Below are positions 1 to 5,582 of a DNA stretch of 5,602 nucleotides, piece after piece. Each line of letters begins with the position of its first letter. Positions within the stretch are counted from its first letter, which is position 1. A program made the translations under genes and the position numbers. The notes below the pieces were generated by a model. That model made no database searches. It was not told the origin of the DNA and saw nothing but the letters and a program-made list of their open reading frames with translations. Source of the DNA: S012-109 sp964425105 (GTDB lineage Bacteria; Pseudomonadota; Gammaproteobacteria; SZUA-140); NCBI GenBank assembly GCA_964425105.1, contig CAYRLE010000113.1:1-5602 (forward strand), written 5' to 3'.

Positions 1-15
1 GCCAAAATGGCTTTT
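1..15 (+). terminator. possible intrinsic terminator cut by the window edge
   Basis: The first bases read GCCA-AAA-TGGC followed by TTTT, a 4-bp stem with a 3-nt loop and a short T run. This could be the 3' half of a rho-independent terminator for a gene lying to the left. The stem may be longer outside the window, and no coding sequence for that gene can be recognised here. Weak on its own. Confidence 0.3.
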
Positions 16-163
16 CCGCAGTAGATTCATCCTAAACCCGACAGACTCCTAGGATGCCTCAATTATTGTCCACCGCTTAGGAAAGCGTTGTTGTAGCACC
101 CACTGCTAGTCAATTGCAGTCAGCGGGGTGAGGTGATTCTTCAGTATTCTGCAAGTGGCCGGG

Positions 164-221
164 TTACTAAGACAAACGATAACAAAGCGCCATTCAGCTT
201 TGTTATCGTTTGTCTTAGTAA
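164..221. repeat. 25-bp perfect inverted repeat (long hairpin) in front of the patatin gene
   Basis: The left arm (164-188, starting TTACTAAGAC) and the right arm (197-221, ending GTCTTAGTAA) are exact reverse complements over 25 bp, separated by the 8-nt loop GCCATTCA (189-196). If the TAA at 219-221 is treated as a 3-nt bulge, the outer GGTTA (162-166) pairs instead with TAACC (222-226), so an ancestral arm of 27 bp with a later TAA duplication is possible. Each arm has 8 G/C of 25 (32%), well below the surrounding genes. There is no T run after the right arm, so it is not a standard intrinsic terminator. The Shine-Dalgarno of the next gene begins only about 6-8 bases downstream. It could be an RNA hairpin in the patatin mRNA leader, a dimeric-regulator site, or paired ends left by a lost mobile element. 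The structure is certain; its role is unknown. Confidence 0.93.
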
Positions 222-226
222 TAACC

Positions 227-235
227 AGAGGAGGG
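227..235 (+). promoter_or_regulatory. strong Shine-Dalgarno of the patatin gene
   Basis: AGAGGAGGG at 227-235 contains GGAGG (230-234) five bases before the ATG at 240. It fixes the start codon. It lies just outside the long hairpin, so the folded stem would leave it exposed but place it right beside a stable structure that could hinder or favour ribosome loading. Confidence 0.8.
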
Positions 236-239
236 TGAC

Positions 240-1181
240 ATGAAAAGGATACTGAGTATCGACGGCGGTGGCATACGGGGGATTATCCCGGCCCTGGTGC
301 TGGCCGAAATCGAAAACAGGACGGGCAGGCGTATTGCAGAGTGCTTCGACCTGATTGCAGGCACTTCAACCGGTGGTATTCTCGCCTTGGGTTTGAGTAA
401 GGATGATGGCAGCAGGAAACCCCAGTACACGGCAGCTGAACTTGTCGATATCTACGAAAAGCGGGGCAGCGAGATCTTTTCCCGTTCTTTGTGGAAGGGT
501 GTGTCCTCGCTGGGAGGACTGACTGATGAACTGTATAGCCATAAAGGGCTGGAAAAGGTGCTCGATGAATATTTTTCCGATGATCCCCTGAGTTCCTCGC
601 TCACCAAGACAGTCCTGCCATGCTATGACATTCAGAACAGGGAGCCGCTATTTCTGAAAAGCTGGAAAGAAGAGCATCGGGCCGTGCAGATGAGGCACGC
701 GGCGCGCGCAACTTCTGCAGCGCCGACTTATTTTGAACCCGCCCTGGTTCCCATTGGCAGTGCCACCAAGGCCCTGATCGACGGCGGCGTCTTCATCAAT
801 TCTCCTGTTGTGTCGGCATTTGTGGAGGCCAAGAAGGTGTTTCCTGAGGATGATGAAAAGGAATTCCTTGTGCTGGCGCTGGGTACTGGCGAATTGATTC
901 GCCCAATCTCATATGATGAGGCAAAAGACTGGGGGCGGGCCGGGTGGCTGCTGCCGCTCTTGAGCTGCATGTTCGACGGCGTTGCGGATGCGGCAGACTA
1001 TCAGATGGAGCTGCTCCTTGGTGACAAATACATCCGTTTGCAGACCAGCCTGTCCGTTGCCTCCGACGACATGGATGATGTGACTGCTGGCAATATCGAG
1101 AATCTGAAAAGAGAAGCCAGGACCCTGATCCGCACCCACCAGCCGGAGATAGAAGCAATCTGCCAGCTGCTGGCGGATTGA
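240..1181 (+). CDS. patatin-like phospholipase family protein
   Basis: A 313-residue single-domain patatin lipase, expected to hydrolyse acyl chains from membrane phospholipids with a Ser-Asp dyad. The N-terminus carries the oxyanion loop DGGGIRG (residues 8-14), then the nucleophile elbow GTSTGG with Ser43, a conserved region ending in ATSAAPTYF (157-165), and the DGG motif with Asp181. All catalytic elements are present, so the enzyme should be active. There is no signal peptide, no clear membrane segment and no extra sensor domain, so it is probably cytosolic. The sequence resembles the stand-alone patatins to which CBASS CapV belongs, but no nucleotidyltransferase lies beside it in the window, so a defence role is an inference. 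About 8 of 18 arginines use AGG or AGA, unlike the CGN-rich neighbours, which suggests horizontal acquisition. A 25-bp hairpin sits directly upstream. The gene converges with msrQ, with 5 bp between stops. ATG is supported by GGAGG. Confidence 0.92.
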   Translation: MKRILSIDGGGIRGIIPALVLAEIENRTGRRIAECFDLIAGTSTGGILALGLSKDDGSRKPQYTAAELVDIYEKRGSEIFSRSLWKGVSSLGGLTDELYSHKGLEKVLDEYFSDDPLSSSLTKTVLPCYDIQNREPLFLKSWKEEHRAVQMRHAARATSAAPTYFEPALVPIGSATKALIDGGVFINSPVVSAFVEAKKVFPEDDEKEFLVLALGTGELIRPISYDEAKDWGRAGWLLPLLSCMFDGVADAADYQMELLLGDKYIRLQTSLSVASDDMDDVTAGNIENLKREARTLIRTHQPEIEAICQLLAD

Positions 1182-1186
1182 GTCGC

Positions 1187-1828
1187 TCATGTGCGGTGTG
1201 GGCCGGCTCTCCTGGCCCATACCCGCCAAGCCAGCAACAGCAGCAGAATCACTGCATAGATCAGTGGTTCCCGCAGATCCTTCTTCACCAGCCACAGATA
1301 GTGCAGCACTCCCAGGGTGGCGATGACGTAGACCAGTTGATGGAGCTGACGCCAGCGCCGCCCGAGGCGTTTTATCATGGCTTTGCTGGAGGTGACGGCC
1401 AGGGGGATGAGGAGCAGGTAGGCACTGAAACCGAGGGTGATGTAGGGGCGCTTGACGATGTCCTTGTAGATTTCCTGGAGATCGAAGAACTGGTCGAATA
1501 CCAGGTAGGTGAGGAAGTGCAGGCAGGCATAGAAAAAGGTGAAGAGCCCCAGCATGCGGCGGATGCGCAGCAGTTCATGCCAGCCGCTGAGGCGCCGCAG
1601 AGGGGTGATGCTGAGCGTGAGCAGCAGCAGGCGCAGGGTCCAGTCGCCGGTGCGGTGGGTGATCTTCTCCACCGGGTTGGCGCCCAGGGCGTCGCTGAAG
1701 GCAGCAAAGAGCAGCAGGACGAAGGGCAGCAGGCAGAGCGTGAAGGTCAGCGGCTTGAGCCAGTGCACCGCGCGCGCCTTTTGCGCCAGGAGGCCCTCAG
1801 AAGAAGCGTTTGAGATCCATGCCCGCAT
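1187..1828 (-). CDS. msrQ: MsrQ, haem-binding membrane subunit of the methionine sulfoxide reductase MsrPQ (YedZ)
   Basis: Integral membrane cytochrome b-type protein that passes electrons from the respiratory chain to periplasmic MsrP. From the preferred ATG at 1828 it has 213 residues, close to the E. coli protein. Several hydrophobic helices are visible (about residues 24-43, 63-76, 93-111, 129-146, 163-181 and 187-201). The likely haem-ligand histidines match E. coli: His104 in ACLHFL, His163 in QLHQLVY and His176 in VLHYLW. The motif GANPVEKITHRTG near the N-terminus is also typical. It follows msrP in the same operon and overlaps its end by 32 bases. Start choice: an in-frame ATG at 1852 would give 221 residues but has a poor ribosome site; the ATG at 1828 has AGGAGG upstream. 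A GTG at 1768, just before the conserved WLKPL segment, is also possible. The gene ends 5 bp from the convergent patatin stop. Confidence 0.93.
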   Translation of the reverse strand: MRAWISNASSEGLLAQKARAVHWLKPLTFTLCLLPFVLLLFAAFSDALGANPVEKITHRTGDWTLRLLLLTLSITPLRRLSGWHELLRIRRMLGLFTFFYACLHFLTYLVFDQFFDLQEIYKDIVKRPYITLGFSAYLLLIPLAVTSSKAMIKRLGRRWRQLHQLVYVIATLGVLHYLWLVKKDLREPLIYAVILLLLLAWRVWARRAGPHRT

Positions 1829-2753
1829 AGAGTTGCGCCACCTCCTCTGCATAGCCGTTGAACATCAAGGTCTCGCGTTTGAAGAAATCGCCGATGCGCC
1901 GTTCCCGGGCCTGGCTCCAGCGCGGGTGGTCCACTGCGGGATTGACGTTGGCGTAGAAGCCGTATTCCCGCGGACCGGCCTTCATCCAGGTGGTCAGGGG
2001 TTGTCGTTCGGTGAAGCGGATCCTGACAATGGATTTGACGTTCTTGAAGCCGTATTTCCAGGGCACCACCAGGCGCAGCGGGGCGCCGTTCTGGTTGGGC
2101 AGCACCTTGCCGTAGAGGCCCACCGCCAGGATGGTGAGGGGGTGCAGGGCCTCGTCCATGCGCAGGCCTTCCACATAGGGCCAGTCCAGGACCCGGCGCC
2201 GCTGGCCGGGCATCTGCTCGGGGTCGTAGAGGGTGGTGAACTCCACGTATTTGGCGCGCGAGGTGGGCTGGAAGCGCCTGATGAGATCGGCCAGGGGGAA
2301 GCCCACCCAGGGGATGACCATGGACCAGGCCTCCACGCAGCGCAGGCGGTAGATGCGTTCTTCCAGGGCATGGGGGCGGAGGATGTCCTCCAGCTGGTAG
2401 ATGCCGGGTTTTTCCACCTCGCCCTCGATGGCGACGCTCCAAGGGTCGCTGCGGAAGTTGCGGGCCAGGGGCGCGACGTCTTCCTTGTCGGTGGAGAATT
2501 CATAGAAGTTGTTGTAGTGGGTGATGTCCTTGTAGTCGGTGAGTTCTTCATCCAGGGTATAGCGGGTCTTGGCGATGGGGCCCAGTTGCAGCGCCGCGCG
2601 CCCCAGCTCGGGATAGAGCAGGGCGGGGGGCAGGGCTGCGGCGGCGAGCAGGGCCGCTGAGGAGGTGAGAAAGCGCCGCCGGTCGAGATACAGCTGCTGG
2701 CCGGTGATCTCGGATGGCGCGATGCTGTTGCGGGTTCGCGATTTGATCAGCAT
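1797..2753 (-). CDS. msrP: MsrP, periplasmic molybdopterin-dependent protein-methionine-sulfoxide reductase catalytic subunit (YedY)
   Basis: A 318-residue sulfite-oxidase-family enzyme that reduces methionine sulfoxide in envelope proteins, using a molybdenum cofactor and electrons from MsrQ. The N-terminus has a Tat signal: twin arginine RRRFLTSSA (residues 25-33) followed by a hydrophobic stretch to about residue 47, with possible cleavage near GRA-ALQ (51-56). Family hallmarks follow: YNNFYEFSTDK (80-90), DPWSVAIEGEVEKPG (103-117), the Mo-ligating cysteine Cys139 in RLRCVEAWSM, YVEGLRMDEALHPLT (193-206), PWKYGFKNVKSIV (231-243) and GFYANVNPAVDHPRWSQ (265-281). It aligns along its whole length with E. 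coli MsrP (334 residues). The ATG at 2753 is preceded by AGGGAG (2759-2764 on this strand) with a 5-base gap. It is the first gene of msrP-msrQ. No known oxidative-stress regulator or its gene is visible next to it. Confidence 0.96.
   Translation of the reverse strand: MLIKSRTRNSIAPSEITGQQLYLDRRRFLTSSAALLAAAALPPALLYPELGRAALQLGPIAKTRYTLDEELTDYKDITHYNNFYEFSTDKEDVAPLARNFRSDPWSVAIEGEVEKPGIYQLEDILRPHALEERIYRLRCVEAWSMVIPWVGFPLADLIRRFQPTSRAKYVEFTTLYDPEQMPGQRRRVLDWPYVEGLRMDEALHPLTILAVGLYGKVLPNQNGAPLRLVVPWKYGFKNVKSIVRIRFTERQPLTTWMKAGPREYGFYANVNPAVDHPRWSQARERRIGDFFKRETLMFNGYAEEVAQLYAGMDLKRFF
1841..1846 (-). promoter_or_regulatory. internal Shine-Dalgarno deciding the msrQ start
   Basis: On the minus strand this reads AGGAGG, inside the last codons of msrP, 12 bases before the ATG at 1828. 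The spacing is a little long but the site is near consensus, and it argues for 1828 over the upstream ATG at 1852, which it overlaps downstream. It implies that msrQ translation begins while ribosomes finish msrP, giving coupled production of the two subunits. Confidence 0.6.
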
Positions 2754-2784
2754 GGGTGCTCCCTTGCTTGCTACGATGGTGACT

Positions 2785-2813
2785 ATTATGGGATAGAATT
2801 GTCATGAAAGTAT
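2785..2813 (-). promoter_or_regulatory. weak candidate promoter for msrPQ
   Basis: In the AT-rich stretch upstream of msrP, the minus strand reads CATAAT (2785-2790) as a possible -10, with ATACTT (2808-2813) 17 bases upstream as a poor -35. On the opposite strand, TATTAT (2784-2789) could serve as a -10 towards truA, but no fitting -35 is seen. Placement is by eye, and only the local AT-richness and position between divergent genes support it. Confidence 0.25.
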
Positions 2814-2849
2814 CACGGGGTGGCGCCTACATGAGGCTTGTCGTGAGTT

Positions 2850-2864
2850 GTGGGCAATGCCCAC
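2850..2864. repeat. palindrome copy 1, GTGGGC-AAT-GCCCAC
   Basis: A perfect 6-bp inverted repeat with a 3-base loop in the truA leader. It is preceded by TGAGTTG (2844-2850), a heptamer that recurs before the second copy. Its right half overlaps another hairpin, CCACC-GAGC-GGTGG at 2861-2874, sharing CCAC (2861-2864), so the two cannot form together. It resembles short intergenic palindromes that are repeated in many proteobacterial genomes, but family membership cannot be shown from one window. Confidence 0.75.
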
Positions 2865-2874
2865 CGAGCGGTGG
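2861..2874. repeat. competing hairpin CCACC-GAGC-GGTGG
   Basis: A perfect 5-bp stem with a 4-base loop directly downstream of, and overlapping, palindrome copy 1. Because CCAC (2861-2864) is used by both stems, an RNA through this region would have to choose between them. This may be chance in a GC-rich stretch or part of a larger folded repeat element. Confidence 0.55.
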
Positions 2875-2893
2875 TTTCTATGAGTTGGTCTTG

Positions 2894-2908
2894 GTGGGCG
2901 GTGCCCAC
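2894..2908. repeat. palindrome copy 2, GTGGGC-GGT-GCCCAC
   Basis: Same arms as copy 1 with a different 3-base loop; the centres are 44 bp apart. A second TGAGTTG (2881-2887) precedes it, so the two copies look like a diverged direct duplication of a unit of about 40 bp with a small length difference between heptamer and palindrome. The arms of one copy can also pair with those of the other. Confidence 0.75.
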
Positions 2909-2976
2909 GGGTAGTTTGTCGGGTATTTGTGGCGTGGATGAGCGTGCTGTCATTCACTGGGAGTTGCTGTTTGAAG

Positions 2977-3756
2977 ATGATGAGAATTGCGTTGGGTATC
3001 GAGTATGACGGCAGCGGCTTTTGCGGCTGGCAGGTGCAGGATGGCACGCGCACCGTGCAGGGTTGTGTGGAGCATGCGCTGGCGCGGGTGGCGGATCATG
3101 CGCTGCGGGTGGTGTGTGCGGGGCGCACCGATACCGGGGTGCACGCCCTGGGGCAGGTGGTGCATTTCGATACCACGGCGCAGCGTCCCCAGCACGCCTG
3201 GGTTCTGGGCGCCAACGCCAATCTGCCGCCTGATGTGAGCGTGCGCTGGGCGCGATCGGTGCCGTCGGAATTCCATGCCCGTTTCGGGGCCTTGCGCCGT
3301 CATTACCGCTATGTGATCTATAATCACCGGGTGCGGCCCGCACTGGGGGAGGGGCGGGTTTCCTGGGACTACCGGCCCCTGGAGGTGGCGCTCATGAACA
3401 AAGCGGCCGCCTTTCTCATTGGTGAACATGATTTTTCTTCCTACCGCGCCTATGCCTGCCAGGCGAAGACCCCCACGCGCACCGTGTACCGTCTGGAGGT
3501 GGTGCGGCGGGGCGATTACGTGGTGCTCGATATCGAGGCCAATGCCTTTCTCCATCACATGGTGCGCAACATCGCCGGGGTGCTGATGGCCATCGGGGCG
3601 GGTGAACGGCCGCCGGCCTGGAGCCGGGAGGTGTTGGAACTGCGCGACCGCAAGCTGGGTGGTGTGACTGCGCCGCCCGGGGGGCTGTATTTCATGCGGG
3701 TGTACTATCCGCAGTCCTTCGGCCTGCCGGCCGAGGCGCGCGAACTGCTGGTCTAG
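2977..3756 (+). CDS. truA: TruA, tRNA pseudouridine(38-40) synthase
   Basis: Cytoplasmic enzyme that isomerises uridines 38, 39 and 40 in the anticodon stem-loop of many tRNAs. From the ATG at 2977 it has 259 residues (E. coli 270) and is complete. The catalytic aspartate is Asp52 in CAGRTDTGVH, following the opening IALGIEYDGSGFCGWQ. Other family segments are present: ANANLPPDVSVRW, FHARFGALRRHYRYVIYNHR, HDFSSYRA and ANAFLHHMVRNIAGVLM. Start choice: tandem ATGs at 2977 and 2980 sit just before the conserved core. A TTG at 2971 is 7 bases behind GGGAG (2959-2963) and could be the real start, adding two residues; a GTG at 2929 would add 16 residues that do not resemble TruA. It is transcribed away from msrP and converges on the GGDEF-EAL gene with 16 bp between stops. 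The usual truA neighbours of many gammaproteobacteria (fimV, trpF) are not adjacent. Confidence 0.96.
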   Translation: MMRIALGIEYDGSGFCGWQVQDGTRTVQGCVEHALARVADHALRVVCAGRTDTGVHALGQVVHFDTTAQRPQHAWVLGANANLPPDVSVRWARSVPSEFHARFGALRRHYRYVIYNHRVRPALGEGRVSWDYRPLEVALMNKAAAFLIGEHDFSSYRAYACQAKTPTRTVYRLEVVRRGDYVVLDIEANAFLHHMVRNIAGVLMAIGAGERPPAWSREVLELRDRKLGGVTAPPGGLYFMRVYYPQSFGLPAEARELLV

Positions 3757-3772
3757 GACAGGCTGCCGGGTC

Positions 3773-5464
3773 TCAGGTGGCCTGTTTGAAGGGGTAGACC
3801 CGGCCGCCGCTTGCGGCTGAGGGGACGAGCGGCCAGGCGTCGCTCTGCAGCCAGGCGGCCAGTTTCTCGGCCGGCATCGGCCTGCTGATGTGATAGCCCT
3901 GGACATAGTCGCAGCCCATGGCCTGCAGCATCTCCAGGGTCTGCTGATCCTCCACCCCCTCGGCGATGACCTTGAGGTCGAGGTTGTGGGCCAGGTCGAT
4001 GGTGGTGCGCACGATCATGGCGTTGTTGTCGTTCTGGGCCATGGACATCACGAAGGATTTGTCGATCTTGATTTCACCCACCGGCAGTTTGCTGAGATAG
4101 GCCAGCGAGGAATAGCCGGTACCGAAGTCGTCGATGGACAGGTGCAGGCCCATCTTGTTGAGTTGGTTGAGGATCTCCATGGTGCGCTGGGGATCCTGCA
4201 TCATGGCGCTCTCGGTGAGTTCCAGGGTGAGGCGTTGGTGGGGGACCTCATGGGAACTCAGCATGCCGGTCAGCATGTCCGGCAGGTCCTGGTCCAGCAG
4301 GCTGTGGGCGGAGAGGTTGACGGCGATGCTGATGTCCATGCCGTCTGCCAGCCAGCTGCGGTGCTGGCACAATGCCTGGTTCAGCACCCATTGGGTGAGG
4401 GGTTTGATGAGGCCGGTGCGCTCCGCCAGGGGAATGAATTCATCGGGGCCGATGAGACCGTGCTGCTTGTGGTGCCAGCGCACCAGGGCCTCGACGCCGG
4501 TGAGGCGCTGCTGCTGGATGTCCACCTTGGGCTGGAAGTGGAGCATCAGTTCGTCGCGGCAGATGGCTTGGCGCAGTTCTCCCATCAGGGTGAGGCGCTG
4601 GGGGCTGTGCTGATCCAGATTCTGCTCGTAGCTCATGATGCCGCTGTTGTTCTTGCGGGCGGCATTCATGGCCACATGGGCCCGCTGCAGCAGGGTATCC
4701 GCATCGCTGCCGTGCAGGGGATGGAGGGTGATGCCGATGCTGGCCTGGATGCCGATGGACAGGCCGTCCAGTTCGAAGGGCATTTCCAGGGCGCGGATCA
4801 GTTTCTGGCTGAGGGTGACGCCGTCCCGCTGGCCGCCGATGCGTGGCAGGAGTATACCGAATTCGTCTCCGCCCAGGCGCGCCACCGTGTCGGACTCGCG
4901 CACCACGCTGGTGAGGCGTGCAGCGACATGCTTCAGCAGACGGTCACCATTGTAGTGCCCCAGGGTGGTGTTGATTTCTTTGAAGTCATGGAGCCCCAGC
5001 ATGAGTATGGCCACCGGATATTTGTCGCGCAGGGCACTGGCCAGGGCCTGCTGGGCGCGGTCGCTGAACAGTACCCGGTTGGGGAGGTCGGTGAGGCCGT
5101 CATGGGTGGTGTGGTAGTTCGCCTGGGTTTCCAGGCTCGCGGTCTGGGCCCGCAACTCATTGGTCTGGTCGACGATGAGCGCCCCTGCCTCATAGGCCAT
5201 GATGGCGGTGGCGTACTGGCCCCAGAGACCGAAGATGAAGGGCATGCTGTCCAGCAGCCAGAGGACGGGATTGCCTTGTTGGGCCTGGATGAAGGCATTC
5301 AGGGAGTATTCCCCGAACTGCTGGTAGCTCACCAGCAGGGTGGCCAGCACAATGGCGATGGCGGCGATGAGGGCGCCATAGACAGAGAATTTGCTTGCCT
5401 TGGCCTTGAGCAGTTGTACATTGCTGCTGAGAGTTGCCTTGGCGCTGTCGTTTGTTGTCATCAT
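3773..5464 (-). CDS. membrane-anchored GGDEF-EAL protein, probable cyclic-di-GMP phosphodiesterase
   Basis: A 563-residue signalling protein. Residues about 28-46 form a clear membrane helix, and a second hydrophobic stretch (about 66-92) probably returns the chain to the cytoplasm, leaving a short periplasmic loop; a linker then leads to GGDEF (about 115-280) and EAL (about 295-545). The EAL domain looks fully active: EAL (325-327), Asn383 in VNLS, Glu415 in LELTES, Asp445-Asp446 in DDFGTGYSS, Lys466 in IKIDKSF, Glu502 in AEGVED and Gln522 in VQGY. The GGDEF signature (198-202) and the product-inhibition motif RESD (189-192) are intact, but the position of the first metal-binding Asp of the usual LDLDxFK motif is Gly157 (LGLHDFKEIN). 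The likely net activity is c-di-GMP breakdown, with GGDEF perhaps binding GTP as a regulator. Start: tandem ATGs at 5464 and 5461 with a weak ribosome site; a TTG at 5527 behind GGGAG would add 21 residues. Target unknown. Confidence 0.93.
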   Translation of the reverse strand: MMTTNDSAKATLSSNVQLLKAKASKFSVYGALIAAIAIVLATLLVSYQQFGEYSLNAFIQAQQGNPVLWLLDSMPFIFGLWGQYATAIMAYEAGALIVDQTNELRAQTASLETQANYHTTHDGLTDLPNRVLFSDRAQQALASALRDKYPVAILMLGLHDFKEINTTLGHYNGDRLLKHVAARLTSVVRESDTVARLGGDEFGILLPRIGGQRDGVTLSQKLIRALEMPFELDGLSIGIQASIGITLHPLHGSDADTLLQRAHVAMNAARKNNSGIMSYEQNLDQHSPQRLTLMGELRQAICRDELMLHFQPKVDIQQQRLTGVEALVRWHHKQHGLIGPDEFIPLAERTGLIKPLTQWVLNQALCQHRSWLADGMDISIAVNLSAHSLLDQDLPDMLTGMLSSHEVPHQRLTLELTESAMMQDPQRTMEILNQLNKMGLHLSIDDFGTGYSSLAYLSKLPVGEIKIDKSFVMSMAQNDNNAMIVRTTIDLAHNLDLKVIAEGVEDQQTLEMLQAMGCDYVQGYHISRPMPAEKLAAWLQSDAWPLVPSAASGGRVYPFKQAT

Positions 5465-5554
5465 GAAGGTATCTTGTTCAATTGTCGCTCGCCGGACCGG
5501 AGGCGCACACGGCACGGCCTCGGGCAAAGAGAGGCTCCCGCCTTGTTCTCACCC

Positions 5555-5582
5555 TGTATACAACGGCAAATACGCTTGTTAC
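5555..5582 (-). promoter_or_regulatory. candidate sigma-70 promoter for the GGDEF-EAL gene
   Basis: On the minus strand GTAACA (5577-5582) lies 16 bases upstream of TATACA (5555-5560), each matching 4 of 6 consensus bases. It would give a leader of roughly 85 bases before the ATG at 5464. The GC-rich leader between them (5465-5554) shows only a small GAGGC/GCCTC stem and no gene. The call is by eye and weak. Confidence 0.3.

Noticed and set aside
1..52. C-terminal end of an upstream gene
   Set aside because: The three plus-strand frames stop at 24, 52 and 33, giving only 7 to 16 residues with nothing recognisable, so no partial gene can be supported.
164..221. Long palindrome as an integron attC site
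   Set aside because: The required GTTRRRY and RYYYAAC boxes are absent at the ends, and the repeat is perfect, whereas attC sites carry unpaired bases and mismatches.
164..226. Long palindrome as a rho-independent terminator
   Set aside because: The stem is AT-rich and is followed by TAACCAGAGG rather than a T run; it also stands between any promoter to its left and the patatin gene.
164..226. Intact insertion sequence or target-site duplication around the palindrome
   Set aside because: There is no transposase, and the flanks GGCCGGG and TAACCAG show no matching direct repeat.
164..1181. Complete CBASS or retron system
   Set aside because: No CD-NTase, accessory Cap protein or reverse transcriptase is encoded in the window. 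Only the lipase and a hairpin are present, so a system name is not justified.
1178..2660. Long plus-strand open frames opposite msrQ and msrP (1178-1813 and 1539-2660)
   Set aside because: Their translations are low-complexity, rich in Gln, Glu, Gly and Ala, and match no family. They lie antisense to two well-recognised genes and arise from the GC-rich codon pattern.
2950..3906. Minus-strand open frame of 318 codons covering truA
   Set aside because: It is antisense to the whole of truA, the translation is rich in His, Pro and Arg, and it has no recognisable domain.
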